Source: Polydactylus sextarius
Taxonomy: Eukaryota; Chordata; Actinopteri; Polynemidae
Assembly: GCA_016801845.1 (NCBI GenBank)
Contig: CM028908.1
Location: 22,021,047-22,085,046 of the forward strand
Direction of reading: 5' to 3'
DNA: 64,000 bases
Position 1 is the first letter of the stretch; each line of letters starts with the position of its first letter. Of this stretch, positions 26,769-36,574 are shown in pieces. Below the pieces are notes generated by a model. The model had not been told where the DNA came from, did no database searches, and was given only the letters and a program-made list of their open reading frames with translations. A program made the translations under genes and the position numbers.

Positions 26769-27891
26769 GTACGTACTGCATGAAGAGGAAAAAACTTTCC
26801 TCATGTTCTTTTCATAGTGTTCACTACATCCTGTTTGTTTGTTCGTTTTGTCCTTTCAAGGAAAAACACGCTTTTCTACTTTCATCTTCTTCTTTTTCAA
26901 GATATAATTCAACATAATTCCACAGTGTCTGGGTCAACTGTGGGTTGCTGCTTTTTAGCAGGTCTGTGTTTCTGGCTCACTGAACAACCCCTACAGACAA
27001 GATCTTATTCTTCCTTTCTGTCAAAAGGTAGATAAAAAGCTTGATGACACTTTTTCTTGACTTACCTCAACTGGGATAATAAGAAATATAATTTTTCACT
27101 TTCTTGCAGAGATAGAAGACAAGATTAACATCACTCGCATGTCTGTCTGTCTCATGTATGTCATGTCTGTATAATACCATAAAAAATACCATATAATTAA
27201 ATATATATTTTAAATGTATTTTAATGTAGTTATGTAGTTTCATATTCATGCTGCAGTCAATAGGTTCCACATTGAGTCAAAAGCCATGGAAATATCAAAA
27301 CAGCAGCCATGATAAAGGAAAGGTGCTTCACTTCTTCATGTCTTATCTCTCTTAACATATAGTACATAGAGCCATCCTTTACAAAATGAAGGGAGATAGT
27401 GATGTCCCACAATTCCTTGCAACAGAAACATGTATTGACCCACATCAATTTGGATTCTTCAAGTCTTTTCTTGACCCATCAAAGTCAAGGAAAAGTATTT
27501 TTTCGAGCTTTTTAATCTACCTCTTGACAATGTGGCGAAACAAGAACTTGTCTGTAGGTGCCATAAATGTTCAGTCGTCACCAAAATGCAGATTTGTCAC
27601 AACAAATCACAAACCCTTGCTAAAAAGTAACAAACCCCACTTTCAGTTTACCCAGACATGGTGGAATTCACCAAGATCAACTCTTTAGTGTTTTCTCTGT
27701 CGGTATAAAAAGCTTCACAGTCAGGTCACATTTGCAGACATCAGCTGTGAGACGTTTGCTGGTCTCTGGTTCAAACATGTGCGGAAAAGTTCCCTCTGTG
27801 TCGTTTGGGAGTGTAGCAGCGTAGACGGTGATTCTCAACATTGTGTGTGAAGTCAACAGACCTAAACTCATGTGTCTTCTTCCTCCTCCAG
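26769..27891 (+). other. cntn5: cntn5 intron
   Basis: A 1.1-kb AT-rich intron. No exon or recognisable repeat is seen. Confidence 0.75.
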
Positions 27892-27962
27892 CTCCGAAGG
27901 TCACACCAGCTAACGTGAGTGGAGGCGGTGGCAGTCGCTCTGAATTAGTCATCACATGGGAG
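27892..27962 (+). CDS. cntn5: cntn5 exon: start of FnIII-2
   Basis: A 71-bp exon with acceptor cctccag after a strong pyrimidine tract, and donor gtaaga. It encodes (S)PKVTPANVSGGGGSRSELVI and TWE. The VSGGGGS(K/R)SELVITW motif is a contactin FnIII-2 hallmark, and VTPAN fits contactin-5 well. Confidence 0.94.
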
Positions 27963-29713
27963 GTAAGAAAGCTCGCTCAGGACACCCCACCACCACCACC
28001 CTTCTATGGGGGAGGCAGCCAGACATCATTATTCTCTGTGGATCCAGGCCCCCGTTTCATTAATAACAGCTGAATGGCTTAATGTATGGCATTTCATTTT
28101 TAAGAACAGAGAGGCAATAACTGCTGCTGTCACCCTGGGGGAGAGAAAAATGCTTTTGAGGTTTCAATAAGATAATTAAACTCAATGGCTCCTTCCAAGT
28201 CCCAACTTTTTTTTTCCCTCTCTCTGATTGTTTTCCTTCTCTGTTCTTTCTTTCTCTCTTTCTTCCATCACTCTTTCTCTTCCTTTCTTTTACGCCTACA
28301 AAGCCTCCCTCGTATCAATCCAGCTCCGAAAGCCTTATGTTTATTCAGGCTGCTAAAAATCATCAGCCCCCGCTGTGAAACGTTTCACAGAATCAGTGTT
28401 AATGTTTCAATATGCAGGAGTTCAATTAAATTTCAACTTTCTGTCTAACAAAGCTGCCGTTTCTCCGCGGCGCTGGGAGTTCCTCAGGCCCTTTTTTTCT
28501 TCTTTTTGACATAAAAGCGTGAATGGAGTTCTAAAATTTTATTTGTGACTTTTGCTTTAACAACAAAAAAGGGGGTGAATTGTTGTGCTGGACATTTCTA
28601 ATTGCACAGAAGCTCTGACTCAGAGCCATGTCGGAGAACCAGGAGGGAAAACAAGAATAAAGCCCAGGCTGTTGTGATTCACTTATTTTAAGTGCAGCTA
28701 AAAATGTGACTTTATGTCTTTTCCTTATGTCAGGAAAAAAAAATGTCTGCTCTGTGTCATGGTTGCAGCCTGATTAGTGTAGTTTAACTTCACATGTAAG
28801 AAAACACAAAATTCCCATCAAATAACAATAATAGTCATAATAATTTTCATGAAATAACAACACACATTGACATTACTTCAACATACAGATGAAAAAGTCT
28901 GACATGAATGAAATATAGAGCGAAACATTCACACTAACATTTACCAGTCAACATATGTGTTTGGGTTGTGGGAGGAAGCTGAAAGAGACACACACTGATA
29001 AAAGAAGGCACAGAAAATCCCCCAAGGAAGTCGACAGGTTCTAGATTTAAATGTGGTTTTACAGTAGTTTATGTAGAAATTACAATTAAATCAAGTTTCT
29101 GTGTATTCTCACTGGCAAATGTAGTGAGTCCTAGTGTTCTGTTCAGAAAAAACGGAGCTTAATAAGGCGGAAAATGTGAGCCTGAACCAAAGAGCAGTTT
29201 GTGAGATATGCGTAAACAAAAGTGAAGCCAAGAGTTAATGAACATTTCCAAAGAACCAAACTAATCATTCTATTCACAGCAGCAAATGATTTTCTGATTT
29301 TACTGCAAATGTTTTTTCTTTCTACTTCAATTTATTATCAGTAAGTAACAACAGGAAGAAAGTTTAGAGAAGTTATTTCTTTCTCATAATGAAAAGTCAA
29401 CTGTTAGATTCACAATGATGTTTGTTGTTGGCAGGAAACATATATTATTAACATGTCTTCAGCTGTAAATGTCTGAGGCTTGTTGTGATTCTGGTCCACA
29501 GCTGAGGTTGTAGTATCACACTGAGTGCCTTGCTCTGTGTGATGGATGTGTCCAATAATAGTTTGTGTGTGTACGGGGTGTTACGTTTGAAGTTCTAGTT
29601 GAAAGCTTCGCGTTCGGTGTCAGTATCGGTGTTACTGAGATTATTTTTAACCAACTGAGGACAAGTTTTAAATGAGTACGCAGCGGTTTTCAGGCTTTGT
29701 TGTCGTCCCGCAG
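27963..29713 (+). other. cntn5: cntn5 intron
   Basis: A 1.75-kb intron with CT-rich sequence around 28200-28290. I see no other feature. Confidence 0.75.
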
Positions 29714-29948
29714 CCTGTTCCAGAGGAGCTGCAGAACGGACCGGGGTTCGGCTACGTCGTTGCGTTCCGACCTCATGGCGCCACTGGGTGGATGCAGGCC
29801 GCTGTGCCGTCTGCTGAGGCGTCCAGATACGTCTTCAAAAATGAGAGCATCCAGCCCTTCTCGCCTTTCCACGTGAAGGTTGGGGTTTACAACAACGAGG
29901 GGGAGGGGCCTTTCGGACCAGTCACCACCATTTACTCCGCAGAGGAAG
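29714..29948 (+). CDS. cntn5: cntn5 exon: remainder of FnIII-2
   Basis: Acceptor cccgcag, donor gttcgt (weak), 235 bp. It encodes PVPEELQNGPGFGYVVAFRP, HGATGWMQAAVPSAEASRYV, FKNESIQPFSPFHVKVGVYN and NEGEGPFGPVTTIYSAEE. PEELQNG.GFGYVVAFRP and the VKVGVYNN.GEGPF block identify the contactin family. An N-glycosylation sequon (NES) is present. Confidence 0.95.
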
Positions 29949-30172
29949 GTTCGTATGATCTATACGTTGTGATGTAGCATCTATACATTCAGCTCGTGTT
30001 AATACAGCAGCTCTATCAGCGCTCGCAGACGTCTTCTTTGCATTTCCTCCCCTCTGTTGTTCAGACTAAAGACACAACTTTAAAACAGCGTTGATGTTCC
30101 TTCTTTGAGGGGTTCATCAAAGCTTCGTGTCGTGTTCTAAACTCACTCACACTCTTTCTACATTAACTCCAG

Positions 30173-30288
30173 AGCCTGGACGAGCGCCCAACAGGGTCCG
30201 AGCCAAGAGCCTCTCTGCCTCTGAGATTGAAGTTTCATGGAAAGCTCTGCCCTGGAACGCCAGCAAGAGAAGAGTGCTGGGCTATGAG
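30173..30288 (+). CDS. cntn5: cntn5 exon: FnIII-3, first half
   Basis: Acceptor actccag, donor gtgaga, 116 bp. It encodes EPGRAPNRVRAKSLSASEIE, then VSWKALPWNASKRRVLGYE. The S.SEIEVSW and GYE blocks match contactin FnIII-3. A GT microsatellite follows about 70 bp into the intron. Confidence 0.93.
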
Positions 30289-30356
30289 GTGAGATACAGT
30301 GAAACACCTTGTTTGTTTGTTTGTGTGTTTGTGTGTGTGCTCCCATCGGGTGAAAA

Positions 30357-30358
<2 letters not shown>

Positions 30359-30404
<46 letters not shown>
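30359..30404. repeat. (TG)23 microsatellite
   Basis: A TG run in the intron, 70 bp downstream of the FnIII-3 exon donor. The remaining intron up to 31224 has no other feature. Confidence 0.95.
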
Positions 30405-30405
<1 letters not shown>

Positions 30406-31224
30406 AAGCACATAGCAACTAATGCTGTTGAATCTTATTCTCTTCTATTATTGATGAGTTTTTCAGGCTCATGCACCTTGGGCATAGGACATAATAGCTG
30501 GCTGCATGCATAATGGTCCAGCCCAGTCACTTGCCTGTGGGTTTAGTTGTGTTTCTCTTGTTGCTTACCTAAGTACTGTAACCACCCTGATTACTGATGC
30601 AATACTCGGAGGGATAGAGCATTTAGCTTCTAATCCACACAACAAAGCAGCTCAAGACAGTGGCTTTGCTTTCAGTTAGCTCTCGTCATTACTTGAAATC
30701 CAAGATTTGAACAAAAGTGCTGTTTTCATCCTCGGATGAAATTATGAATTGTTGACCACTGAAAGTCAAACAGAGAGAGCGGGGCCTGAGCAAACTGTCC
30801 CTGTGAGGGAAGACAAATTATATTTGTGCTGTCAAGCGTGCCAGCTATGCCAGCCCTGACAAGCAGGGTGACAAAGAAAATCTGTTATCAGTGGAAGTTG
30901 ATGGCAGGGGATTTTTGAGGGTTTTATTCTTCCTATTTTTTTTGTCTTTGTTTTCTTTTCTTTGTTTTTTTTTCCCCCATCATATTTGACCTCATGCTGT
31001 AGCTCACAGTGAGCACAAAGAGACACGAGGTGACATGACGCTAAAGATTAGTTTTCAGACCAGTTCACATCTTCCATCCAACCGAGTTCACGTCTCCACG
31101 TTTCCAGTTTGCACTTCATCGACTGGAGTGTAACAAAAAAACAACAACAACAAAAGCTTTTAAGGTGTCTGTCGTGTCTCCGTCTGCGCTCACGTCTGCA
31201 GTTCTGCCCCGTTGCTTTTTGCAG

Positions 31225-31411
31225 TTAAGGTACTGGAGTAGAAGTGAAAGGGAAGACACGGCCAACGTGCAGAGGACTGTCGGAAACCAAACGTCTACCA
31301 TTATCCTCGGGCTGAAAGGCAGCACCACTTATTACATCTCAGTGAGGGCGTATAACACTGCGGGAACAGGCCCTCCCAGCTCCACTGTCAACGTCACCAC
31401 CAAGAAACCGC
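31225..31411 (+). CDS. cntn5: cntn5 exon: FnIII-3, second half
   Basis: Acceptor tttttgcag, donor gtaaat, 187 bp. It encodes LRYWSRSEREDTANVQRTVG, NQTSTIILGLKGSTTYYISV and RAYNTAGTGPPSSTVNVTTK KP. RTVGNQTST and the tyrosine corner RAYN(T/S)AGTGP match contactin-5 closely. Two N-glycosylation sequons (NQT, NVT) are seen. Confidence 0.95.
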
Positions 31412-31508
31412 GTAAATATCCTCAGCTAGTTCAAATTAAACGCACTGCTCGCTCTCTGCCACTGTTCCACTTTTGTTTAAGGTGAATAATGTGTTTTTCT
31501 CCTCCCAG

Positions 31509-31621
31509 CGCCCAGCCAACCTCCGGTTAAAGTGATGTGGAATGCGTCAAACTCCAAGATTATATTGAACTGGGAGCAGGTCAAAGCCCTGGAGAATGAG
31601 TCAGAGGTGACTGGTTACAAA
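31509..31621 (+). CDS. cntn5: cntn5 exon: FnIII-4, first half
   Basis: Acceptor cctcccag, donor gtaagt, 113 bp. It encodes PPSQPPVKVMWNASNSKIIL, then NWEQVKALENESEVTGYK. The preceding intron is only 97 bp. NW(E/D)QVKAL.NESEV.GYK is characteristic of contactin-4 and -5. Two sequons (NAS, NES) are present. Confidence 0.95.
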
Positions 31622-31718
31622 GTAAGTAAGCACCCGGTCGCTTGGTGTTATCAGAAAATTGAGTTTGTTGCTATGGCTGCGGCGCCCCCGACTCCTGACT
31701 CGCAACATCCGTCCTCAG

Positions 31719-31887
31719 GTGCTCTACAAGAAGAACCGACACAGCCGCCCCAGCGTCATGGAAACCAACACCACATCTGTGGAGCTCGCCCTGCCCACCG
31801 ACGAGGATTATATCATCCAGATAAAGCCATTTGGAGAAGGAGGGGAGGGCAGCAGCAGCAGACAGATCACCATCCCAAGGATACCAG
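31719..31887 (+). CDS. cntn5: cntn5 exon: FnIII-4, second half
   Basis: Acceptor gtcctcag, donor gtcagt, 169 bp. It encodes VLYKKNRHSRPSVMETNTTS, VELALPTDEDYIIQIKPFGE and GGEGSSSRQITIPRIP. VLY..NR.S.(T)SV.ETN.TSVEL.LP.DEDYII.IKPF is the best single discriminator for contactin-5 over contactin-3, -4 and -6. Confidence 0.95.
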
Positions 31888-32116
31888 GTCAGTGGAGAGC
31901 TAGTTAGTGACTCCCACGTGGCTGAGATGAACAATAAACCCCCCAACCCCCATAGCAAAACAGCTTAGCCTTCATCATTGTCATCACCTCCAAAGGAAAG
32001 AGAATGTGAAAACAATGTGCTACATGTAATATGATATATGGTATGTTCTTGAGTAATATATGTTGACTAATATATGCTATATATGAAAATCTCATTTTCT
32101 GTTCACTCTCTCTCTC

Positions 32117-32119
<3 letters not shown>

Positions 32120-32167
<48 letters not shown>
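32120..32167. repeat. (TA)n microsatellite
   Basis: About 24 TA units preceded by a short CT run. Confidence 0.95.
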
Positions 32168-32170
<3 letters not shown>

Positions 32171-32781
32171 TGTTTGTGCACTTCCGGTGCACTGACCTAT
32201 GACACAAAAGCCGGCAATTACCCACATGAAACTATACCTGGAATAGAGGTGAGGGATTGTTGGGTGGGAGGTTTCAGTTTAAGAAGCTGAGCAACGGAAC
32301 CATCGATAAAACAAAAGTTGTATGCAAAATTTACCAAGCTGAATTCAGCTACCACTGAAGCAGTTCGTCATTAAGTTACCAGCTGTAGGCGAAGCACCCG
32401 GTGGAAAGCAGTCCTAGCTCTAATGTTCTCCAGTCTACACTTCACGAATACAGAGGGAAGACGTCACTAACACTTTGACAGTTTGGATTGCCGGTTTTTT
32501 GCACTCTACCATGACAGATACTGTTAGGTTACTTTATGTTTCTCTTTGAAGCAACATAGTTCTGTGTCATTCAGTGTTTAAGTGTTAGGTAATGGTGCCT
32601 GACATAAACACTGTCTGATTACTCATTAATTTATTCATTAGAAGAAAAGCAAAATCGCGATTTATTTCGATTAATGAATTTCAATATGTGGGATTAATTA
32701 GTTACTTTTTTATTATGCCCTAATATATATTTTCATCAGCCCTAATATATATATAAAAACTTGCGCTAATGGTTTAATTAT

Positions 32782-32831
32782 TTTATCGCCTTAATCTTGG
32801 CCATGAATGTGACCAAGATTAAGGCGATAAA
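32782..32831. repeat. perfect 19-bp inverted repeat (hairpin)
   Basis: The left arm at 32782-32800 (TTTATCGCCTTAATCTTGG) is exactly complementary to the right arm at 32813-32831. The loop is 12 nt. It lies in AT-rich, transposon-like intron sequence. Confidence 0.9.
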
Positions 32832-33013
32832 TGGTCGATAATGGTAACTTTCATTCCCATACGTATACACACACATATACGTTTCAGCTCATGTCATGTA
32901 CGTTTCATGTATGTTTACAGCTGATGTTTTCTGTCACAGACTCAATGCTGTTTTGTTTTTTTTCTCCAGAGCAATCAAGCTAAAAACACTCTTCTTTTCA
33001 ATAACTTTTTCAG

Positions 33014-33105
33014 GCCCCAACGCAGTCGGCTCAGCATCCAAGGTCTCCACTCTATCAGCACTCAGTACAATAGCACTTTCTTTCACAGCGCGGACATCTT
33101 TATGA
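33014..33105 (+). CDS. cntn5: cntn5 terminal coding exon: GPI-anchor signal and stop
   Basis: Acceptor tttttcag, 92 coding bases, stop TGA at 33103-33105. It encodes GPNAVGSASKVSTLSALSTI and ALSFTARTSL. A small-residue stretch (GSAS) suits a GPI attachment site. It is followed by a moderately hydrophobic C-terminal segment that is cleaved in this family. The mammalian contactin-5 tail, as I recall it, has the same LSA.STI..S.TAR.SL pattern. The exact attachment residue is not resolved. Confidence 0.93.
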
Positions 33106-33520
33106 CAAACGGCTCCCAGCAGACGTTGCATCTGATGTGGAAACAGCTCCACAGCGGAACACAAACACGGCCCACTCTGGTGTAACTAGATCCATTCATT
33201 TACATTTTAGAGGCAGAAGGAAGACGCTGATAAAAAAAAAAAAAAAAAAAAGAGAAATACAAAAAATGTACAAAAACCAAAAAAAAAAAACCTAAAAACT
33301 AAAAAAAAAAACTAAAAAAAAAAAAACAAAGTAAGAATACGCCATTGAGATGTCAGGGAAGGAGTCCCCTTCAGCGCCCAGGCTAAGTACAGGAGATTGA
33401 CCGATGTTGTGACTATGTTGTTACCAAAGCAGCTTTCATAAGAAAAAAAGTAAAGAGAAAAAATGTCTTATATGCATCTTTTTGTATGACATGTTGAGCT
33501 TTTATAGATTTTGTTTTCTT

Positions 33521-33526
33521 AATAAA
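33521..33526 (+). terminator. cntn5: proximal poly(A) signal of cntn5
   Basis: AATAAA is followed within 10-30 bases by a GT-rich element (CTGGGGCTTGTTGGGG). It is a plausible alternative 3' end about 420 bases after the stop. Confidence 0.5.
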
Positions 33527-35611
33527 TTTAAAGTCAGTCTGGGGCTTGTTGGGGCGAGAACAATTAGGTGCATGGCAAATAAAATCATCCAATTTTCCAG
33601 TCTGGAGGGTAAGAATGTGATCTGACAGCGTTCCTTTGACTTCTAAAATAAGTTAAGACTTGTAACTTTGGCTGTAAAAAACCAGAGTAGTTTTTTTTTT
33701 TCCTTCAAGTGAATGAACTATTAATCGTTACATCTCTGCATTTCTGTTTCTGCCATGTTTCATTCAAAAGACCAACACTGACGTGTTGAGTGTTTGTCAT
33801 CTTATGTGAAGAGAGAATTAGCATCTAAAATCATGTTAATCAAAACTAAGGTTGTGGTTTTTGTCTTATATCAGATCACACTAACATGTTAGTTGCAGAA
33901 AGGTTAAAAAACAGATGAGTCATCCTGATCATTTCTCTTGTCCGTACTGCGGTCTTTCCTAACTAACTGTAGGGCTTTACCTGTGTCAGTCAAGCTTGTT
34001 TTTGACATGAAATCTGTTGTAATGTTTCCATACAGAAAGATTTATCCTGGTAATCACATGTGGGTTTGTTTTTTAGGACAATACATCAACAGCAAGCCTA
34101 CACAAAATTACATGGTCAAAGCCAAAATGTCTCCTGTACGGGTGCGGCCATCCTGCACTCGTTGATGTCATTTGGATGAGCAGTCAGTCGTAATATAGGC
34201 GTCCTGTCAATCATGATGTCTTTGACCCTTTACTAACACGTGGTAGGGTTCATGACCTGTACCACAGCCAGCCACCAGGGGGAGATCAAGATATTCTGAC
34301 CTCACTGTTTTTGAGTTTTCATGTTGACGGTCTTTATATGTAGTCACAGACCATCATGCCAAAGACCCTCTGTTGATTTTACAAGCTAAAGCTTCTGTAG
34401 ATTTACATCAGTGATGACTCTAGATCACATAATTACAGTCAGAAGAGATCACTATGAACAGGTGAAATGATCACAGCTCACAGTCAACCTTTCACTTTAC
34501 TTATATGACAATTGTACCTGTCAACATGCGCTTATGTGTTAGTACAACATGGTTTTGTTTCCAGTCCTCTCGAGTAAGTTGATGGAAAAACTCGTAGAAC
34601 ATCGATGGCGTCCTTCACAAACACTCATATGATCATGACTGACCTTGTTACCAGAACTGGCACCACGCTGTTGGGGTCCTCTACCCGTGACCCTCGTGGC
34701 TGTCTCATGCTCCTCATTCTTTCGGTTAGCCCTGTGTCTAGAGCTATTCTTTGCCTTCTGTGTGCCTCATCATATGTTCAAAATCCTCAGGTCCTTAAAG
34801 AGCCTTAACTTATCATATGTATATCAAAAAAAAAATATTAGAGACATAGAATAACAAAGCAGCCGCGGTGATGTTTACATGCTGCTGTGTCGATAGAAGC
34901 TGTATGTGGTCAGGATCGTGGGGGGGCGGGTCAGAGTCCTCTGTGCAGAGCTGAGGTCACTGACGTTAGTTTGAAAGAAAAGCGTTCTGCTGTTTCGCAT
35001 GGGATCCTGGCAATATATGAGGCCCGGTGCATTTTTCTAGGTGTGTATTCTTAATAAAAAGACGATGCTGCTGATCTTTTCCTTTTCCCCATAGTCTCCT
35101 GATGCCATGTGGGACTGATGTGCTACAGAGGAACAGTGCAGTCTGTATGTAGCTTGTAAACCAGTGGAGTAGTTTGTAGTACGTTGAAGGGAAGTGTACT
35201 GTAGGCTACTGGGTCTTGCGCCGAATCATGCATCAAGAAACATGTAATATACTGTTTTGTACACTTCAAATCATTTATATAAAAGAACCTTTCTAAAGAG
35301 ATGATTTACTTGGTTTTTATGTAATAACTGTTTCATACTGTAGCTGTAACTGTTGCTCAGCATGACTGTACTTTGTCCTCTCTCTTCTGTCCTTCTGCAA
35401 ACCGACTGAATGGCTTTAGGAACATGCAACAGTCATACATCTGATAGGTTTGTGTATACTGTATGTGAACCATGAAGAAACTGAACCACGATCAGCTCCA
35501 TGTCTATGCTTCTGTCTCAGTTAGTCCCTCTGAGATGCACTGGGTCTAGACTGTCCATATATGCTCTACACGAGGGTTTGCTCTCTTGCTGTTTGTTGTT
35601 TATACTGTGTT

Positions 35612-35617
35612 AATAAA
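35612..35617 (+). terminator. cntn5: distal poly(A) signal of cntn5
   Basis: AATAAA (in TTAATAAAGATTATTG) has a GT-rich stretch (CTCTGGTGGTCC) about 30 bases downstream. Cleavage is expected near 35635. Confidence 0.6.
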
Positions 35618-36339
35618 GATTATTGATTTATACAACAACGTCAAGCTCTGGTGGTCCATCCCTCAATATACAACCTCTGTCAGTCTAAGGGCTCAGTGGC
35701 AACTTTATTTGGTACACCTATACAATTTAATGCAGTCAGATTGAACGGTATTAAATTGAATTGTGACTGTGTTTATTCAAGTAGAAAGTTAATGCAGTTC
35801 AATTCTGCGCCACTTCAAAATACACCCTCGTAAATATATAGTTTAAGACCATCCCGACTGTGTTAATTAGAAATGTAAAGGTGGAATTTATGCACAAGGT
35901 TTTGCAGCTGAATGTGTTTTAAAATATCTTAAATATAACACAAAATTATTTTGTCCTTACCGAGGCTGAATTATTCAGACCTTTAGACTTTTTTGTGGTT
36001 CAAGCACCAATAACACACTTCCCATAATTCCACATGATCCCATTGGGACCTATTGGGACGTTTGTTGTTCTAAGAGTTTGTGTCAAGTCCCAACCTACAG
36101 TAACCTGCAGGTAAACTTATCAGACTTGACAGAAATCATTATATATATATAGCTGATTATATATATTTATATGTATTTAGATATATATTAGATTATATAT
36201 ATTTGCTGACATCAAATCATTTTTCGTCAAATTATTGTTCTAATTTTCTATTTTTCTTTATAACGTACATGCTGAGGACATACGTGATATTTTTTGTATT
36301 TTGTGAAATTGTTGCTTCAGTGTGCAGGTTGCAGATAAA

Positions 36340-36354
36340 CCACTAGGTGGCGCG
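36340..36354 (+). promoter_or_regulatory. CTCF-type motif 1
   Basis: CCACTAGGTGGCGC matches the vertebrate CTCF core (CCASYAGRKGGCRS) at every position. It sits between two convergent genes. Binding is predicted only. Confidence 0.6.
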
Positions 36355-36386
36355 TTGAGCCCGTGTCCAGCCCATATCACCTCACA

Positions 36387-36401
36387 CCACAAGATGGCAG
36401 T
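36387..36401 (+). promoter_or_regulatory. CTCF-type motif 2
   Basis: CCACAAGATGGCAGT matches the CTCF core at 14 of 15 positions. It has the same orientation as motif 1 and starts 47 bp after it. Confidence 0.55.
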
Positions 36402-36574
36402 ACAACATCATCCTTCATTACTGTGAGACGACAGAAGAAACCTTTAATCTCCTGTGATGAATTATTCATGTATGAAAATGTTCACTTCATATTATAAAAA
36501 ACATCCTCTCCCCAAGTTGCATCTCTTCTATTTTTATATGAAAATCCCTCCATTCTTTTCAGAACCAGACACAG

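Larger units (their letters stand above)
31888..33013 (+). other. cntn5: last cntn5 intron with TA repeat and perfect hairpin
   Basis: Contains a (TA)n run at 32120-32167, AT-rich repeat-like sequence from about 32640, and a perfect 19-bp inverted repeat with a 12-nt loop at 32782-32831. No exon is supported between the FnIII-4 exon and the terminal exon. Confidence 0.8.
1..35635 (+). other. cntn5: cntn5 (contactin-5-like) gene, 3' part of the locus
   Basis: Contactins are GPI-anchored neuronal adhesion proteins with six Ig and four fibronectin III domains. Twelve exons here join in a single frame (1714 coding bases, 570 residues plus stop), all with GT-AG introns and matching phases. Domain order is end of Ig5, Ig6, FnIII 1-4, then a GPI-type C-terminus. 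Recalled contactin-5 hallmarks are seen: WRPGPDNHSPIT, RTPFS.GWQAV, PEELQNG, VGNQTST, KIILNWEQVKAL and a tail with LSALSTIALSFTARTSL. The tail and the VLYKKNR/ETNTTSVEL stretch fit CNTN5 better than CNTN3, 4 or 6. Exons upstream of Ig5 are outside the window. Intron size falls from over 9 kb to about 0.1-2 kb toward the 3' end. The contactin 3/4/5/6 subfamily is near certain; the CNTN5 orthologue is likely. Confidence 0.87.
33106..35635 (+). other. cntn5: cntn5 3' UTR (inferred)
   Basis: Non-coding DNA runs from the stop to the last good poly(A) signal. Early in it is an A-rich block (33231-33328). An earlier AATAAA at 33521 could give a short form. A CTCF-like motif lies at 34272-34286. The UTR end is inferred from signals, not from transcripts. 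Confidence 0.6.

Noticed and set aside
34272..34286. CTCF-like CCACCAGGGGGAGAT in the cntn5 3' UTR
   Set aside because: It mismatches the core at two positions, including the usually fixed C after GGG. It is too weak to list as a site on its own.
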